NCBI RefSeq assembly: GCF_014235185.1
Contig: NZ_CP060131.1
Span: 7,501 to 71,500, forward strand
Length of the DNA: 64,000 nucleotides
Reading direction: 5' to 3'
Origin: Pseudonocardia petroleophila
GTDB lineage: Bacteria; Actinomycetota; Actinomycetes; Mycobacteriales; Pseudonocardiaceae
Both the position numbers and the translations under genes were made by a program. The notes under the pieces are model-generated. The model was not told where the DNA came from and ran no database searches. It saw only the letters and a program-made list of their open reading frames with translations. Positions 1 through 7,990 of this stretch are shown one piece after another. Numbering within the stretch: the first letter of the stretch is position 1; each line of letters opens with the position of its first letter.

Positions 1-424
1 CGACGAGCAGACCGACGTCGAGGACGTCGGAGACCGGGCGGCCGAGTGCGTCGGCGACGTTGAGCGGCACGAGCAGCACCGCGGCCACCAACCACACGAC
101 GCCCGTCCAGGTCGCCGTCCGCAGCGCGCGGTACCCGGCGACGTCGAGGTAGCCCGACCGCTGCGGGGGCACCAGGAACGCGGCGAGGAGCAGCGCGCCG
201 ATCGTCAGCACCATCCCCACCTCGGCGACGGCCCGCACGGCCGGCAACCCGGCGGTCGTGAGCACCCCGGGATCGGGCAGCCCGAGCGCGGTGAGCGGGC
301 GGGCCCCGGACAGGACCGTGAGGCCCGCGGCCACGAGGACCGCGATCGCCGTACCCAGTGCCACCAGCCCGGCCGGTCCGGACGTGCGGGGTGGAGCGGC
401 GGTCTCGACGGGGGTCTTCGCCAT
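1..424 (-). CDS. CopD/CtaG-type copper resistance / cytochrome oxidase assembly membrane protein, N-terminal part
   Basis: Partial gene that runs off the left edge; about 141 residues are visible from the ATG at 424. The start reads MAKTPVETAAPPRTSGPAGL, followed by a hydrophobic segment (about 18-40), a loop containing LTALGLPDPGVLT, a second segment (about 70-88) and a third (about 108-125). This N-terminal pattern is known from actinobacterial fusions of a CopD copper-import domain with a CtaG/caa3 oxidase-assembly domain, which act in the membrane in copper delivery to heme-copper oxidase. The C-terminal part lies outside the window, so the fusion is inferred. It is divergent from the gene at 475 with only 50 bp between the starts. 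Confidence 0.6.
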   Translation of the reverse strand, partial: MAKTPVETAAPPRTSGPAGLVALGTAIAVLVAAGLTVLSGARPLTALGLPDPGVLTTAGLPAVRAVAEVGMVLTIGALLLAAFLVPPQRSGYLDVAGYRALRTATWTGVVWLVAAVLLVPLNVADALGRPVSDVLDVGLLV

Positions 425-474
425 ATCGACCAGGCTAGCCGCAGGTCCGGCGGCCGGCCCGGCACACTGCGGCG

Positions 475-1107
475 GTGACCGGCGATCCCCTCATCACACT
501 CCGCGGTGGTGACGCGGCCGCCTGGGCCGCCGCGCCGCTCCGCGGGCTCGCGCCGGTGCTGCTCCCCCGCGTCGACGACGGACGGCTCGTCCTCGACGCA
601 CCCGGGGCCGGCCCGACCGGGACCGCCGACGGGCCGGGCGCGAGCGGGCCCGGTGGTGCCGGCGGGGTCCTGCTGCGGCTGGTGCTGCACCGCGTCGTCG
701 ACGTGGACGCGGCCTTCGCCCGGCTGCGGCACCTCCTGCGGCCGGGCGGGACGCTGGTCGTCGTGACGCCGTCGGTGTCGACGCGCTCGGTCGCGGAGCT
801 GCGCTGGCGCGGGACGCTGAGGCCCGTGCACCGGGGGCCGTGGCGCCACCGGGCCGCGCTCGACGACGCGGCGTGGCTGCTCACGGCGGCCGACTTCGCG
901 GTGCTGGCCGACGACCGCGTCCCCTTCGCCCTCCCCCTGCCCGACGTCGACGCCGCCCGACGCGCGGTCGACGACCTCCCCGCGGCAGGGCTGTGGCCCG
1001 ACCTCGCCCCGGACGTCCGCACCGCGCTGGCCGCGGAGCTCACCCATCGGGCCGGACCCGGCGCCCGGCTGCCGGTCCCGCTGCGCCGGCTCGTGGCCCG
1101 CCGCTAG
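475..1107 (+). CDS. SAM-methyltransferase-like protein, degenerate
   Basis: A 210-residue protein starting at GTG 475 (MTGDPLITLRG). Residues about 75-103 (HRVVDVDAAFARLRHLLRPGGTLVVVTPS) match the motif II-IV part of class I SAM-dependent methyltransferases, where 'LRPGGxLvvvxPs' forms strand beta-5. The glycine-rich motif I (DxGxGxG) expected near the N-terminus cannot be recognised, and the region before it is alanine/glycine-rich. It may be an enzyme with an atypical cofactor site or a non-catalytic relative. No substrate can be proposed; the neighbours are a copper-related membrane protein and a c-di-GMP protein with no obvious shared pathway. Confidence 0.6.
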   Translation: MTGDPLITLRGGDAAAWAAAPLRGLAPVLLPRVDDGRLVLDAPGAGPTGTADGPGASGPGGAGGVLLRLVLHRVVDVDAAFARLRHLLRPGGTLVVVTPSVSTRSVAELRWRGTLRPVHRGPWRHRAALDDAAWLLTAADFAVLADDRVPFALPLPDVDAARRAVDDLPAAGLWPDLAPDVRTALAAELTHRAGPGARLPVPLRRLVARR

Positions 1108-1139
1108 GAGCCGCGCCGCGACCCGGCGACCGCTCCGCT

Positions 1140-3116
1140 CTAGAGCGCGGCCAGCACCTCGCGCAGCGGCTTGGGCCGTCCCAGGTGGTAGCCCTGCCCC
1201 TGCGCGACGCCGAGCCCGCGCAGCTGCCCGACCAGCGGGGGCCGGTCGACCTGCTCGGCCACCGTGACGATCCCCAGCTGGTGCGCCACCCCCACGACGG
1301 CCCCGACGAGCGCCCGGTCGACGGGCTCGGTGTCGAGCTGGCGCACGAAGTCGCCGGCGATCTTGATCCCGGTGAACGGCAGGTGCTTGAGGTGGGAGAA
1401 GGAGCCGAAGCCGGCGCCGAAGTCGTCGAGGGTGAAGCCGCACCCCGCGCCGGTGAGCCGGCAGGCGAGGTCGCGGGCGGCGTCGATGCTGGCGATGGCG
1501 GCGGTCTCGGTGATCTCCAGGCCCAGCCGCCGGGGGTCGACGTCGGCGCGCGAGAGCACCGACAGGATCCACGCCCCGAGCTCCGGATCGTCCAGCGAGC
1601 GCGCCGAGACGTTGACCTCCAGCCGCAGGTGCGACTCCAGCGCCCACGGCGTCGCGAGTGCGGCGATCGCGCGCTCCAGCACCCAGCGGTCCAGCCGCAG
1701 CACCAGGTCGGTGCGCTCGGCCGCCGGCAGGAACTCGGCGGGTCCGAGCACGGGTTCCAGCCCGTCGCGCAGCCGGATCAGCAGCTCGTGCCGGGCGACG
1801 GTGCCGGTCCGCAGGTCGACGATGGGCTGGGCGTCGAACGTCATCGTGCCGTGGTCGAGCCCCGCGCGGACGCGCTCGAGCACCGAGACCCGGCGCAGCG
1901 CCTGGTCGTACTGGTCGGGGGCGAACAGCCGGGCCCGGTCGCGGCCGGAGCCCTTCGCCTCGTACAGCGCGAGGTCGGCCTGCGCCATCGCGCTCTCGAC
2001 GTCGTGACCGCGCCGGAACGCCGCGACCCCGACCGAGATGCTGACGCGCAGCGCGTCGCCCTCCCCCGGCACCTGCGTGTGACGGGCGGCCGCGCACAGC
2101 CGCTCGCCGAGGTCGAGCGCGTCGGTGGCGCCGCACGCGGGGACCACCACCGCGAACTCGTCGCCGCCGAGCCGACCCAGCAGGGCGTCCGGTCCGATCT
2201 GCGCACCCAGCGTGCGGGCGAGCGTGCGCATCACCCGGTCACCCGCGGCGTGACCCCGGATGTCGTTGATGTCCTTGAAGTTGTCGACGTCGACGAGCAG
2301 CAGCGCCACGCCCCGCTCGTCGGCCAGGCACTCCTCCAGCCGCCCGGTGATGCGACGGCGGTTGGCGATGCCGGTGAGGGGGTCGTGGTCGGCGAGGAAC
2401 GCGAGCTCGGCCCGCGCGCGGTGCTGCTCGGTGACGTCACGGACGGCCCCCAGCACCCGGACCGGCGCGCCCGACGCGTCGGTGAACACCTCGCCGTGGC
2501 ACTCGAACGTCCGCAGCGTGCTGCGGTCGTAGGAGTGCATGCGATGGGTGTAGGTGAACGGCTCGCCCGTGCGGAGGGCCTCGGCGAGCACGGCGTCGAC
2601 CATCGCCCGGTCGTCCGGGTGGATCAGGTCGCGGAACCCGGTCCGGTCCCGCGTCGTGCCCGGCGGCACGCCGAGCAGCCGCAGCAGCGAGTCGGAGTAC
2701 TCCGCGATGCCGTCCAGCGGGTCCCACTCCCACGACCCCATCCCGGCGATGGCCTCCAGCCGGTCGAGCCGCCACCGGTCGTTGCGGTCCTCGCGCAGCT
2801 GCCGCGGGGTCTCGTCGGTGATCTCGTAGAGCAGGCCCATCGTGGTCGGCTCGAGCAGGCGGCAGGAGACCTCCCACCAGCGCGTACCGCCCACCGGGGA
2901 CGGCCAGCGCAGCGCCTCCCGGCGGGTCCCCGGCCGGACGCCGTGCAGGAGGTGAAGCACCGTCGACGCGCCCTGCCAGGCTCCGCCGTGCGGGGCGACG
3001 AGGTCGTGCGCGGCGCGGTTGGTCCACTGCACCGCGCCGTCCCGCACCACCACCAGACCGACGGAGGTGCGGCGGGCCACGTCCTCCGCGGTCACGTCGG
3101 CCGCCACGTCGCCCAT
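1140..3116 (-). CDS. PAS-PAS-GGDEF-EAL cyclic-di-GMP protein
   Basis: A 658-residue cytoplasmic protein with no membrane segment. Two PAS-like regions (about 12-115 and 135-245, the second ending in VLGAVRDVTEQ) precede a diguanylate cyclase domain (about 250-410) with intact GGDEF near residue 320 and the NRR/DHDPLTGIANRR entry motif. A C-terminal EAL domain (about 425-655) follows. In the EAL domain the signature Glu sits in HELLIRL instead of YEALLR; NVSARSL, ITETA, DDFGAGF and AEQVD supply the usual metal and catalytic positions. The usual KID triplet reads KIA (IKIAGDFV), so phosphodiesterase activity is less certain than cyclase activity. It probably senses a small ligand or redox state through PAS. 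The stop is TAG at 1140-1142. Confidence 0.93.
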   Translation of the reverse strand: MGDVAADVTAEDVARRTSVGLVVVRDGAVQWTNRAAHDLVAPHGGAWQGASTVLHLLHGVRPGTRREALRWPSPVGGTRWWEVSCRLLEPTTMGLLYEITDETPRQLREDRNDRWRLDRLEAIAGMGSWEWDPLDGIAEYSDSLLRLLGVPPGTTRDRTGFRDLIHPDDRAMVDAVLAEALRTGEPFTYTHRMHSYDRSTLRTFECHGEVFTDASGAPVRVLGAVRDVTEQHRARAELAFLADHDPLTGIANRRRITGRLEECLADERGVALLLVDVDNFKDINDIRGHAAGDRVMRTLARTLGAQIGPDALLGRLGGDEFAVVVPACGATDALDLGERLCAAARHTQVPGEGDALRVSISVGVAAFRRGHDVESAMAQADLALYEAKGSGRDRARLFAPDQYDQALRRVSVLERVRAGLDHGTMTFDAQPIVDLRTGTVARHELLIRLRDGLEPVLGPAEFLPAAERTDLVLRLDRWVLERAIAALATPWALESHLRLEVNVSARSLDDPELGAWILSVLSRADVDPRRLGLEITETAAIASIDAARDLACRLTGAGCGFTLDDFGAGFGSFSHLKHLPFTGIKIAGDFVRQLDTEPVDRALVGAVVGVAHQLGIVTVAEQVDRPPLVGQLRGLGVAQGQGYHLGRPKPLREVLAAL

Positions 3117-3145
3117 CCTGCCAACAGTCGGGCCGTTCGGCTCGA

Positions 3146-3946
3146 TCAGTCGGGGGGTGCGACCGCGGCGGCGCCGACCAGCTCCGGGCCGGCGTCGGAC
3201 ACGGGTTCCTCGCCGTCGACGACGTCGGCCACCACGCAGGTGATGTTGTCGGGCCCGCCGCCCTCGTTGGACAGCTCGATCAGCCGCGCCACCACGGCCT
3301 CCGGCTCGCCCGCGGACGTCAGTACCTCGAGGATCTCGTCGTCGCCGAGCACGGCGGTGACGCCGTCGGAGCAGACGAGGTAGCGGTCGCCCGGCTGCGC
3401 CTCGTGGTGGAACAGGTCCGGCTCGACGGTGTTGCCGTCCTGCAGCGTGCGCATCAGCATCGAGCGGCGCGGGTGCTCACGCGCCTCCTCCAGCGAGATG
3501 CGACCCTCGTCGACCAGGGCCTGCACCAGCGTGTGGTCGCGCGTGAGGCGCACCAGCTCCCCGTCGCGGACGAGGTAGGCGCGCGAGTCGCCGACGTGCA
3601 GGATCCCGACCCGGCCGCCGTCGAAGAGCAGGGCGACGACCGTGGTGCCCGACCCCCGCAGCGCGGTGTTCTCGCGCGCGAGGCCGGTGAGGCGGTCGGC
3701 CGCGGCGGTGACGGCGCGGGCCAGCACGCCGAGCAGGTCGAGCCCGGCGAGGTCGGTGCCGGCCAGGTCCTTGTCGAGATCGGCCAGCGCCGTCACGGCG
3801 ACGGAGCTGGCCACCTCACCGTGCGCGTGCCCGCCCATGCCGTCGGCGACGGCGAGCAGGCGCGGACTCGTGACGGCGGAGTCCTGGTTCAACGGACGGC
3901 GCCGACCGACGTCGGACCCGGCCGCCGAGCGCAGCGTCAGGGGCAT
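3146..3946 (-). CDS. PP2C-family serine/threonine protein phosphatase
   Basis: A 266-residue stand-alone PPM/PP2C phosphatase that dephosphorylates Ser/Thr-phosphorylated proteins with Mn/Mg. Visible motifs in order: AAGSDVGRRRPLNQD (motif 1 Asp), LLAVADGMGGHAHGE (metal-binding DGMGG), HVGDSRAYLVRDG, LTRDHTLV, YLVCSDGVT and GGPDNITCVV at the C-terminus. There is no transmembrane helix or extracellular domain, unlike mycobacterial PstP, so it is a soluble homologue. The ATG at 3946 is preferred to a GTG six bases upstream because GAAGG lies seven bases before it. It is 29 bp upstream of the GGDEF-EAL gene on the same strand, so the two may be cotranscribed. Confidence 0.93.
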   Translation of the reverse strand: MPLTLRSAAGSDVGRRRPLNQDSAVTSPRLLAVADGMGGHAHGEVASSVAVTALADLDKDLAGTDLAGLDLLGVLARAVTAAADRLTGLARENTALRGSGTTVVALLFDGGRVGILHVGDSRAYLVRDGELVRLTRDHTLVQALVDEGRISLEEAREHPRRSMLMRTLQDGNTVEPDLFHHEAQPGDRYLVCSDGVTAVLGDDEILEVLTSAGEPEAVVARLIELSNEGGGPDNITCVVADVVDGEEPVSDAGPELVGAAAVAPPD

Positions 3947-4067
3947 GGGCACACCTTCTCATGGGGTGGACTTCCCCCACCACGACGACACCCGGGAGAG
4001 GTCCTGCTCGCCGCGCGGGGTGCCCGGACGGCCCGCTACGCTTCCCGTGGGCGGTTCGTCCGTCCCG

Positions 4068-4141
4068 GCCTCCGTAGCTCAGATGGATAGAGCAAGAGCC
4101 TTCTAATCTCTAGGTCGCAGGTTCGAGTCCTGCCGGGGGCA
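4068..4141 (+). tRNA. tRNA-Arg (anticodon TCT)
   Basis: A 74-nt cloverleaf: acceptor stem GCCTCCG (4068-4074) pairs with CGGGGGC (4134-4140, one G-U), D stem GCTC/GAGC (4077-4080/4090-4093), anticodon arm 4095-4111 with loop CTTCTAA and anticodon TCT at 4102-4104, T arm GCAGG-TTCGAGT-CCTGC (4117-4133), discriminator A 4141; CCA is not encoded. Anticodon-stem pair 31-39 is C-T, a mismatch. From base 4105, just after the anticodon, the sequence is identical to 13706-13744, so the 3' part of this tRNA is supplied by the integrated element. Confidence 0.96.
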
Positions 4142-4143
4142 CA
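4105..4143 (+). repeat. attachment site core, left junction
   Basis: A 39-bp sequence identical to 13706-13744. It begins at tRNA position 37, directly after the TCT anticodon, and runs through the T arm, acceptor 3' strand and discriminator to two bases beyond the tRNA. By analogy with other tyrosine recombinases using tRNA 3' ends, strand exchange occurs at the anticodon arm. This copy came from the element and keeps the tRNA intact. Confidence 0.93.
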
Positions 4144-4146
4144 TAC

Positions 4147-4181
4147 TCGCTGGTCAGTCGCGTAACCGGGTTGACCAGCGA
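4147..4181 (+). terminator. hairpin after tRNA-Arg, probable terminator
   Basis: A perfect 10-bp inverted repeat TCGCTGGTCA (4147-4156) / TGACCAGCGA (4172-4181) with a 15-nt loop, six bases after the tRNA. No U-tract follows, which is usual in high-GC actinomycetes. The first bases (CGCTGGTC) recur at the same offset after the right attachment core, so the element carries its own version of the tRNA terminator. Confidence 0.6.
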
Positions 4182-4236
4182 CGATCTAACCCGCGTTTAC
4201 CCCGCGCATTGCGACGCGACGACGGCTGGAGGGTCT

Positions 4237-4761
4237 GTGCGGAACTGTCAGCGGACGGCGCTGAACGTGCTCGTGGTTCTGTCCCTGGCCGTCCTCAGCG
4301 GATGCACCGTCGAGGCACCGGAACCCGTCGCACCCGTGGCGGTGCCCGACGCCGCCACTCCTGATGCGCCGGCTGACGGTTGCCCGGTGCTGGCTCCCGA
4401 AGCCGACGGGCCGATCAGGTCCGGCGTCGCGATCGACTACACCGACTTCGTCAACCACGCCGGCCGCCGGTATCTCGCCGGGTTCAACGAGGCTGCGCCT
4501 GTCGCTCGCACAGACCTGGGCGACGTGGTCCTCCGGTCGAGGTGCTCCCTCAGCACCTTCAACGAGATCACGGGGCGAGATCCAGGCCGACCCCGGGACG
4601 GCGACACCGCTTTCCTCCCGCAAGGAACGGCGATCCGGACCGTTCGCGGCTGGGCGCCAGAGTGTCGGCTTGCCGCCGAACGCGACGGACAGGTCTACGT
4701 CTACCTGGCCCTCGACCCGAGCGCGGAACGCGCCCAGCCCGCTTCGTGCGCTCTCGACTGA
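4237..4761 (+). CDS. secreted lipoprotein, element cargo, unknown function
   Basis: A 174-residue protein. The GTG at 4237 is chosen over an in-frame start at 4171 because GGAGG lies at 4228-4232 and translation then begins with an ideal type II signal peptide: a short basic start (MRNCQR), a hydrophobic core (ALNVLVVLSLAVLS) and lipobox LSGC. The mature part begins with an Ala/Pro-rich linker, then a compact domain with four cysteines (DGCPV, SRCSL, PECRL, ASCAL) likely paired after export. No family is recognised. It lies inside the element between the left junction and int, on the opposite strand to the int operon, and ends 13 bp from the int stop. Exclusion, surface adhesion or host fitness are possible roles, but nothing in the sequence decides this. 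Confidence 0.75.
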   Translation: MRNCQRTALNVLVVLSLAVLSGCTVEAPEPVAPVAVPDAATPDAPADGCPVLAPEADGPIRSGVAIDYTDFVNHAGRRYLAGFNEAAPVARTDLGDVVLRSRCSLSTFNEITGRDPGRPRDGDTAFLPQGTAIRTVRGWAPECRLAAERDGQVYVYLALDPSAERAQPASCALD

Positions 4762-4774
4762 GCAACGGCCGACT

Positions 4775-5923
4775 TTAGCCACGGCCCGGCTCGAACTGCT
4801 GGAGGGCAGATGCGGCACCGGTCCCGATCGACTTGCGCGACATGTACACGTCCTGGGTCATGCTCACCCGCTCGTGGCCGAGGTAGTCGGCGATCTCGCG
4901 CGCGGTCAGGCCGGCGGCGTCGAGCCGAGTGGCGACGAGGTGCCGGAACGCGTGCGGGTGCAGGCCCTGCCACTCGGTGCCGGCGACGACCTCGCGCAGC
5001 GCCTTCCGGGTGTTGTCCGGATCGCGGAGGGTGCCGCGCGTCGACGGGAACACCCAGGGGCCGTGTGAGTCGGCGTGCCGCTTGCGCAGGAGCGCGAACA
5101 CCCAGCGCGGCGGTCGGATGGTGCGCATGCCGGCGTCAGACTTCGTGTGCGACTGGACGAACAGCCCCTCACCAGGAACCCGGATCACCGTGCCTTCGAT
5201 CGCGACCGTGCCGACGACGTCGTCGACCCGCGGCCAGTCGAGCGCCAGCAGCTCGCCGATGCGGCAGCCCAGCCCGGACAGAACCTCGGTGAGGTCGCGC
5301 AGATCGTGCTTGCCGGCGGCCGGCGAGTCGGCGAGGTGCGCCCGGAGGCCGTCCCAGCTCGACTCCGTAAGAACGAGGGGCTTGCTCGATGGCTTGGACC
5401 GGGCCGGCGTCAGGTCGCGGACGGGGTTGGCGTCGAGTGCGTCGTGACGGACGGCGAGCCCGAGGACGCCCGAGAGGATGACCTTGGCGTGCTTGGCGGT
5501 GCCGGGGCCGGACCGCTCGCGCAGTTGCCGGATCACCGCGTCGACGCGGGACACCCGAGCGTCCCGGAGCCGTAGTGACCCGACGGCCGGTTCGAGATGC
5601 CGGGTCCAGACGTCCCGATAGGTGATCTTCGTGCGGATGGCGCGGTCGGACTCGTCGAGGTCGCGCAGCCACACAGCCCCCACGGCGCTGATCGTCGAGT
5701 CGGCGGTGATCTCGCCGCCGGCCGGCGTCCACTGCCGATCGCGCAGCGCTTCCCGCAGGTTGTTGATCGCCGCCGTCTTGGACGGGCCGACGCGCTCGAC
5801 GTGGCGGGTGATGCCGTCGACGTCGCGGAAGCGGACCCGCGCCCGGAAGCGGAGCCGGCGACCGGGCGCGGGCGTCACGGTGATCTCCCCGTAGGTCCCG
5901 ATCGGGAGCGGGGGCCGAGCCAT
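4775..5923 (-). CDS. int: tyrosine recombinase integrase of the AICE
   Basis: A 382-residue site-specific recombinase that catalyses integration and, with Xis, excision at tRNA-Arg. The N-terminal arm-binding region (about 1-70) includes RFRARVRFRDVDG. A SAM-like core-binding domain (about 75-170) contains WLRDLDESDRAIRTKITYRDVW. The catalytic domain has Arg in GCRIGELLALDW (about 221), Lys in TKSDAG, HAFRH, the second conserved His in LGHERVSM and the nucleophile Tyr in DVYM (about 360). All six key positions are present, so it should be active. ATG 5923 overlaps the xis stop as TGATG, so translation is coupled. An upstream in-frame extension to 5956 would begin inside xis and is rejected. 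Confidence 0.95.
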   Translation of the reverse strand: MARPPLPIGTYGEITVTPAPGRRLRFRARVRFRDVDGITRHVERVGPSKTAAINNLREALRDRQWTPAGGEITADSTISAVGAVWLRDLDESDRAIRTKITYRDVWTRHLEPAVGSLRLRDARVSRVDAVIRQLRERSGPGTAKHAKVILSGVLGLAVRHDALDANPVRDLTPARSKPSSKPLVLTESSWDGLRAHLADSPAAGKHDLRDLTEVLSGLGCRIGELLALDWPRVDDVVGTVAIEGTVIRVPGEGLFVQSHTKSDAGMRTIRPPRWVFALLRKRHADSHGPWVFPSTRGTLRDPDNTRKALREVVAGTEWQGLHPHAFRHLVATRLDAAGLTAREIADYLGHERVSMTQDVYMSRKSIGTGAASALQQFEPGRG

Positions 5924-6111
5924 CAGGCGGCGTCCCCGTCGAGCTGGGCGAACCACTGTCGGACAACGGTCTCCTCGTAGCGGAGGTACCGCCCGACCCT
6001 CTTGCCCTTCGGGCCGTACCCCTTGCAGCGCCAGTCGTAGAGCGTGCCGACCGGGACGCCGAGGTAGTCGGCCACGTCCTGCACGGTCCAGAGCCGGTTC
6101 TTGACCTGCAT
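5923..6111 (-). CDS. xis: excisionase (winged-helix AlpA/MerR-like)
   Basis: A 62-residue DNA-binding protein starting MQVKNRLWTVQDVADYLGVP, the helix-turn-helix signature of the HTH_17/excisionase family (W-T-V-x-D-V-A-x-Y-L-G-V), followed by TLYDWRCKGYGPKGKRVGRYLRY, the winged-helix wing with basic residues. It is expected to bend attachment-site DNA and steer the integrase toward excision. A strong Shine-Dalgarno (GGAGGAGGTGA) precedes ATG 6111. The stop overlaps the int start, and the gene lies 17 bp after the rep stop, the usual rep-xis-int order of AICEs. Confidence 0.93.
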   Translation of the reverse strand: MQVKNRLWTVQDVADYLGVPVGTLYDWRCKGYGPKGKRVGRYLRYEETVVRQWFAQLDGDAA

Positions 6112-6128
6112 CGCTGTCACCTCCTCCC

Positions 6129-7763
6129 CTACGCCGCCGGTCGATCGTCGGTTGCCGGAAGTTCGGCGACTTGGTCGCGGGCGCGTTCGTACTGCTCGCG
6201 CCATCGCTTGCGTTCGGAGATCAGCCGTAGCAGCAGTTCGAGCCGGTCGGGCTGGTCGGGGTCGGTGGGCCGGATCGGCTCCCAGGTGTAGCGCTCGCGC
6301 TCCCCGTCGGGAGTGGACTGCTCGACCGCCGCACCGACGACGCCGAGGGTGCGGAGCACGTGCTCCCGACGCTCGGTGCGGTGCTCGGTGAGGTTGCGCC
6401 CGGACCACTTGCGCGAGACCAGGCAGCGCCGGCCGCCGTAGCCGAGGTTGTCGCGCTTGTGCGCCTTGCCTTTGCATAGCCCAGGGACGAGGCCGGCCTT
6501 CGCGTGCTCGGGCGCGACGCCGTACAGGAGCCAATTGGCGCAGGTGGGCGAGCACGGTTCGTAGCGCAGCGCATCGGCGAGCCGGTCGACGTGCGCGATC
6601 GCCGAGGTGGAGTCGGGTTCGTGGCACTCGTCGAGCGACTTGGTCAGGTACTTCACGAGGTAGCGCAGGCACTGGCCGGCCTGCTCGGTGTCGCCGAGGA
6701 CGCCTTGCACGTCGACCTGGCTGCCGAACTGGACCACGTGCGCGGGCGGCGCGGTCTTGTCGGCCGCGAGCTCGTCGAGGACGTCGTCCCAGGCGCGCAG
6801 CGGCCGGCCGGTGTCCGGGTCGACGTAGCAGGAGATCTCGCGGGTCTCGTCCCAGATCGGCGGCCGGTCCGGAGAGTAGGTGGGTTCGTCGTGGGGCGGC
6901 CACCAGACCTGGTGGTACGTGGCGGCGGCGACCTGGCGCAGGAGCTTTCGCGGGATGGTCCCGCGGACGGCTGCGTGCAGGTGCGGGGCGCCCCGGCGCT
7001 GTGGTTCGACAGCGGCGAAGTACTGCACGTTCCACCCGACGGCACGGCGCAGGTTCTGCCAGAACCGGTCGACCAGGTCGCCGAAGTGGATCGCGTCGCG
7101 GGCCGCGCGGCGGTAGTCGTAGCGGTCGGGGTCGACGGGCGAGCCGTCGGAGTACATCCGGCCGTAGGACGGCAGGGTGAGGGTTAGGAACGTCGAGGGC
7201 CGGTAGCGCCGGCCGTCGGGGGTGTCGAAGGTCCGGCCGACGGTCCGAGCTGCGACGGGCAGCCGGGGCAGGTTCGGTGCGTCCTGCCGGCGGCGGGTGG
7301 ACCGGACGCGGCGGGGCTTGCGCTCCCCCGGTGGGCGGGTGGAACCGCGGGCGCCGGCCGCCCGGACCATGTCGTCGGCGTCGCCGATGGCGCGGTCCAG
7401 GTCGGTCACGGCGGCGGTGTCATTCTCGGCGAGCGCGGCGGCGCGGGCGGACTCGAGGTCGGCGCGGTAGCCGATGACGGCGAGCTGCTCGGCGGTCGGT
7501 TCGGCGGTAACGATCTCCGGGTCGGTGTCGAGGTGCCATCCCTCCTGCGCCTGCCACATCCGCAGCCGGCGGGCACGTTCGGCGCACGGCGGGCACTTAG
7601 TGGCCCGGGTGGCGCCGCACGGGATCGGGACCGCCATGCGGGCGCCGGTCTGGGTGTCGATCCGGCGGACGGCAAGCGGGCGGATGCAGGCACCGACCTC
7701 GGTGGCGGCGGCCTCGGCCAGCTCCCGGGCGAGCGGGGCGACGATCTTCACGGGTGCGGTCAT
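6129..7763 (-). CDS. RepSA-type rolling-circle replication initiator
   Basis: A 544-residue protein of the AICE replication initiator family. The N-terminus has a Cys-rich patch (IPCGATRATKCPPCAERARR, about 48-67) that may bind zinc. FLTLTLPSYG precedes the HUH-like motif APHLHAAVRG (about 260), and YLVKYLTKS (about 368) carries the candidate nicking tyrosines. Further cysteines lie in EPCSPTCANWLLYG. Known family role: nick at the double-strand origin and replicate the excised circle. ATG 7763 follows GGAGGTACC and overlaps the stop of the upstream small gene by ATGA. The origin itself was not located. Confidence 0.9.
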   Translation of the reverse strand: MTAPVKIVAPLARELAEAAATEVGACIRPLAVRRIDTQTGARMAVPIPCGATRATKCPPCAERARRLRMWQAQEGWHLDTDPEIVTAEPTAEQLAVIGYRADLESARAAALAENDTAAVTDLDRAIGDADDMVRAAGARGSTRPPGERKPRRVRSTRRRQDAPNLPRLPVAARTVGRTFDTPDGRRYRPSTFLTLTLPSYGRMYSDGSPVDPDRYDYRRAARDAIHFGDLVDRFWQNLRRAVGWNVQYFAAVEPQRRGAPHLHAAVRGTIPRKLLRQVAAATYHQVWWPPHDEPTYSPDRPPIWDETREISCYVDPDTGRPLRAWDDVLDELAADKTAPPAHVVQFGSQVDVQGVLGDTEQAGQCLRYLVKYLTKSLDECHEPDSTSAIAHVDRLADALRYEPCSPTCANWLLYGVAPEHAKAGLVPGLCKGKAHKRDNLGYGGRRCLVSRKWSGRNLTEHRTERREHVLRTLGVVGAAVEQSTPDGERERYTWEPIRPTDPDQPDRLELLLRLISERKRWREQYERARDQVAELPATDDRPAA

Positions 7764-7990
7764 GCCGGTACCTCCTGTCGAGCGGACGGGTTCGTGTCGA
7801 GGGCGCGCATGTCGCGGCGGAACCGGCACTCGCGGACGGCCTCGCGCAGCCAGTAGCCGGCCGCCGCACCGCCGGCCGCGGTGAGGATCAACGCGACGAG
7901 TACGCCGTCCAGGGCCGGCCACACGGAGGTGACGGCCGCGAGCACCGCGACCAGGGCGACGCCGGTCATGATCAGGCGATAGTCGTTCAC
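7760..7990 (-). CDS. small membrane protein of the element
   Basis: A 76-residue protein from GTG 7990 with two likely transmembrane helices (about 5-22, LIMTGVALVAVLAAVTSV, and about 27-46, DGVLVALILTAAGGAAAGYW) and a short basic C-terminal tail. It overlaps both neighbours by four bases: GTGA with the translocase stop upstream and ATGA with rep downstream. The position between translocase and rep is typical for small Spd-like membrane proteins of AICEs and Streptomyces plasmids, which assist intramycelial spread. That role is inferred from context, since no sequence family is recognised. Confidence 0.7.
   Translation of the reverse strand: MNDYRLIMTGVALVAVLAAVTSVWPALDGVLVALILTAAGGAAAGYWLREAVRECRFRRDMRALDTNPSARQEVPA

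Noticed and set aside
205..2136. Long Arg/Ala/Pro-rich frames opposite real genes throughout the window
   Set aside because: They are by-products of high GC at third codon positions; each lies over a gene with recognised motifs on the other frame or strand.
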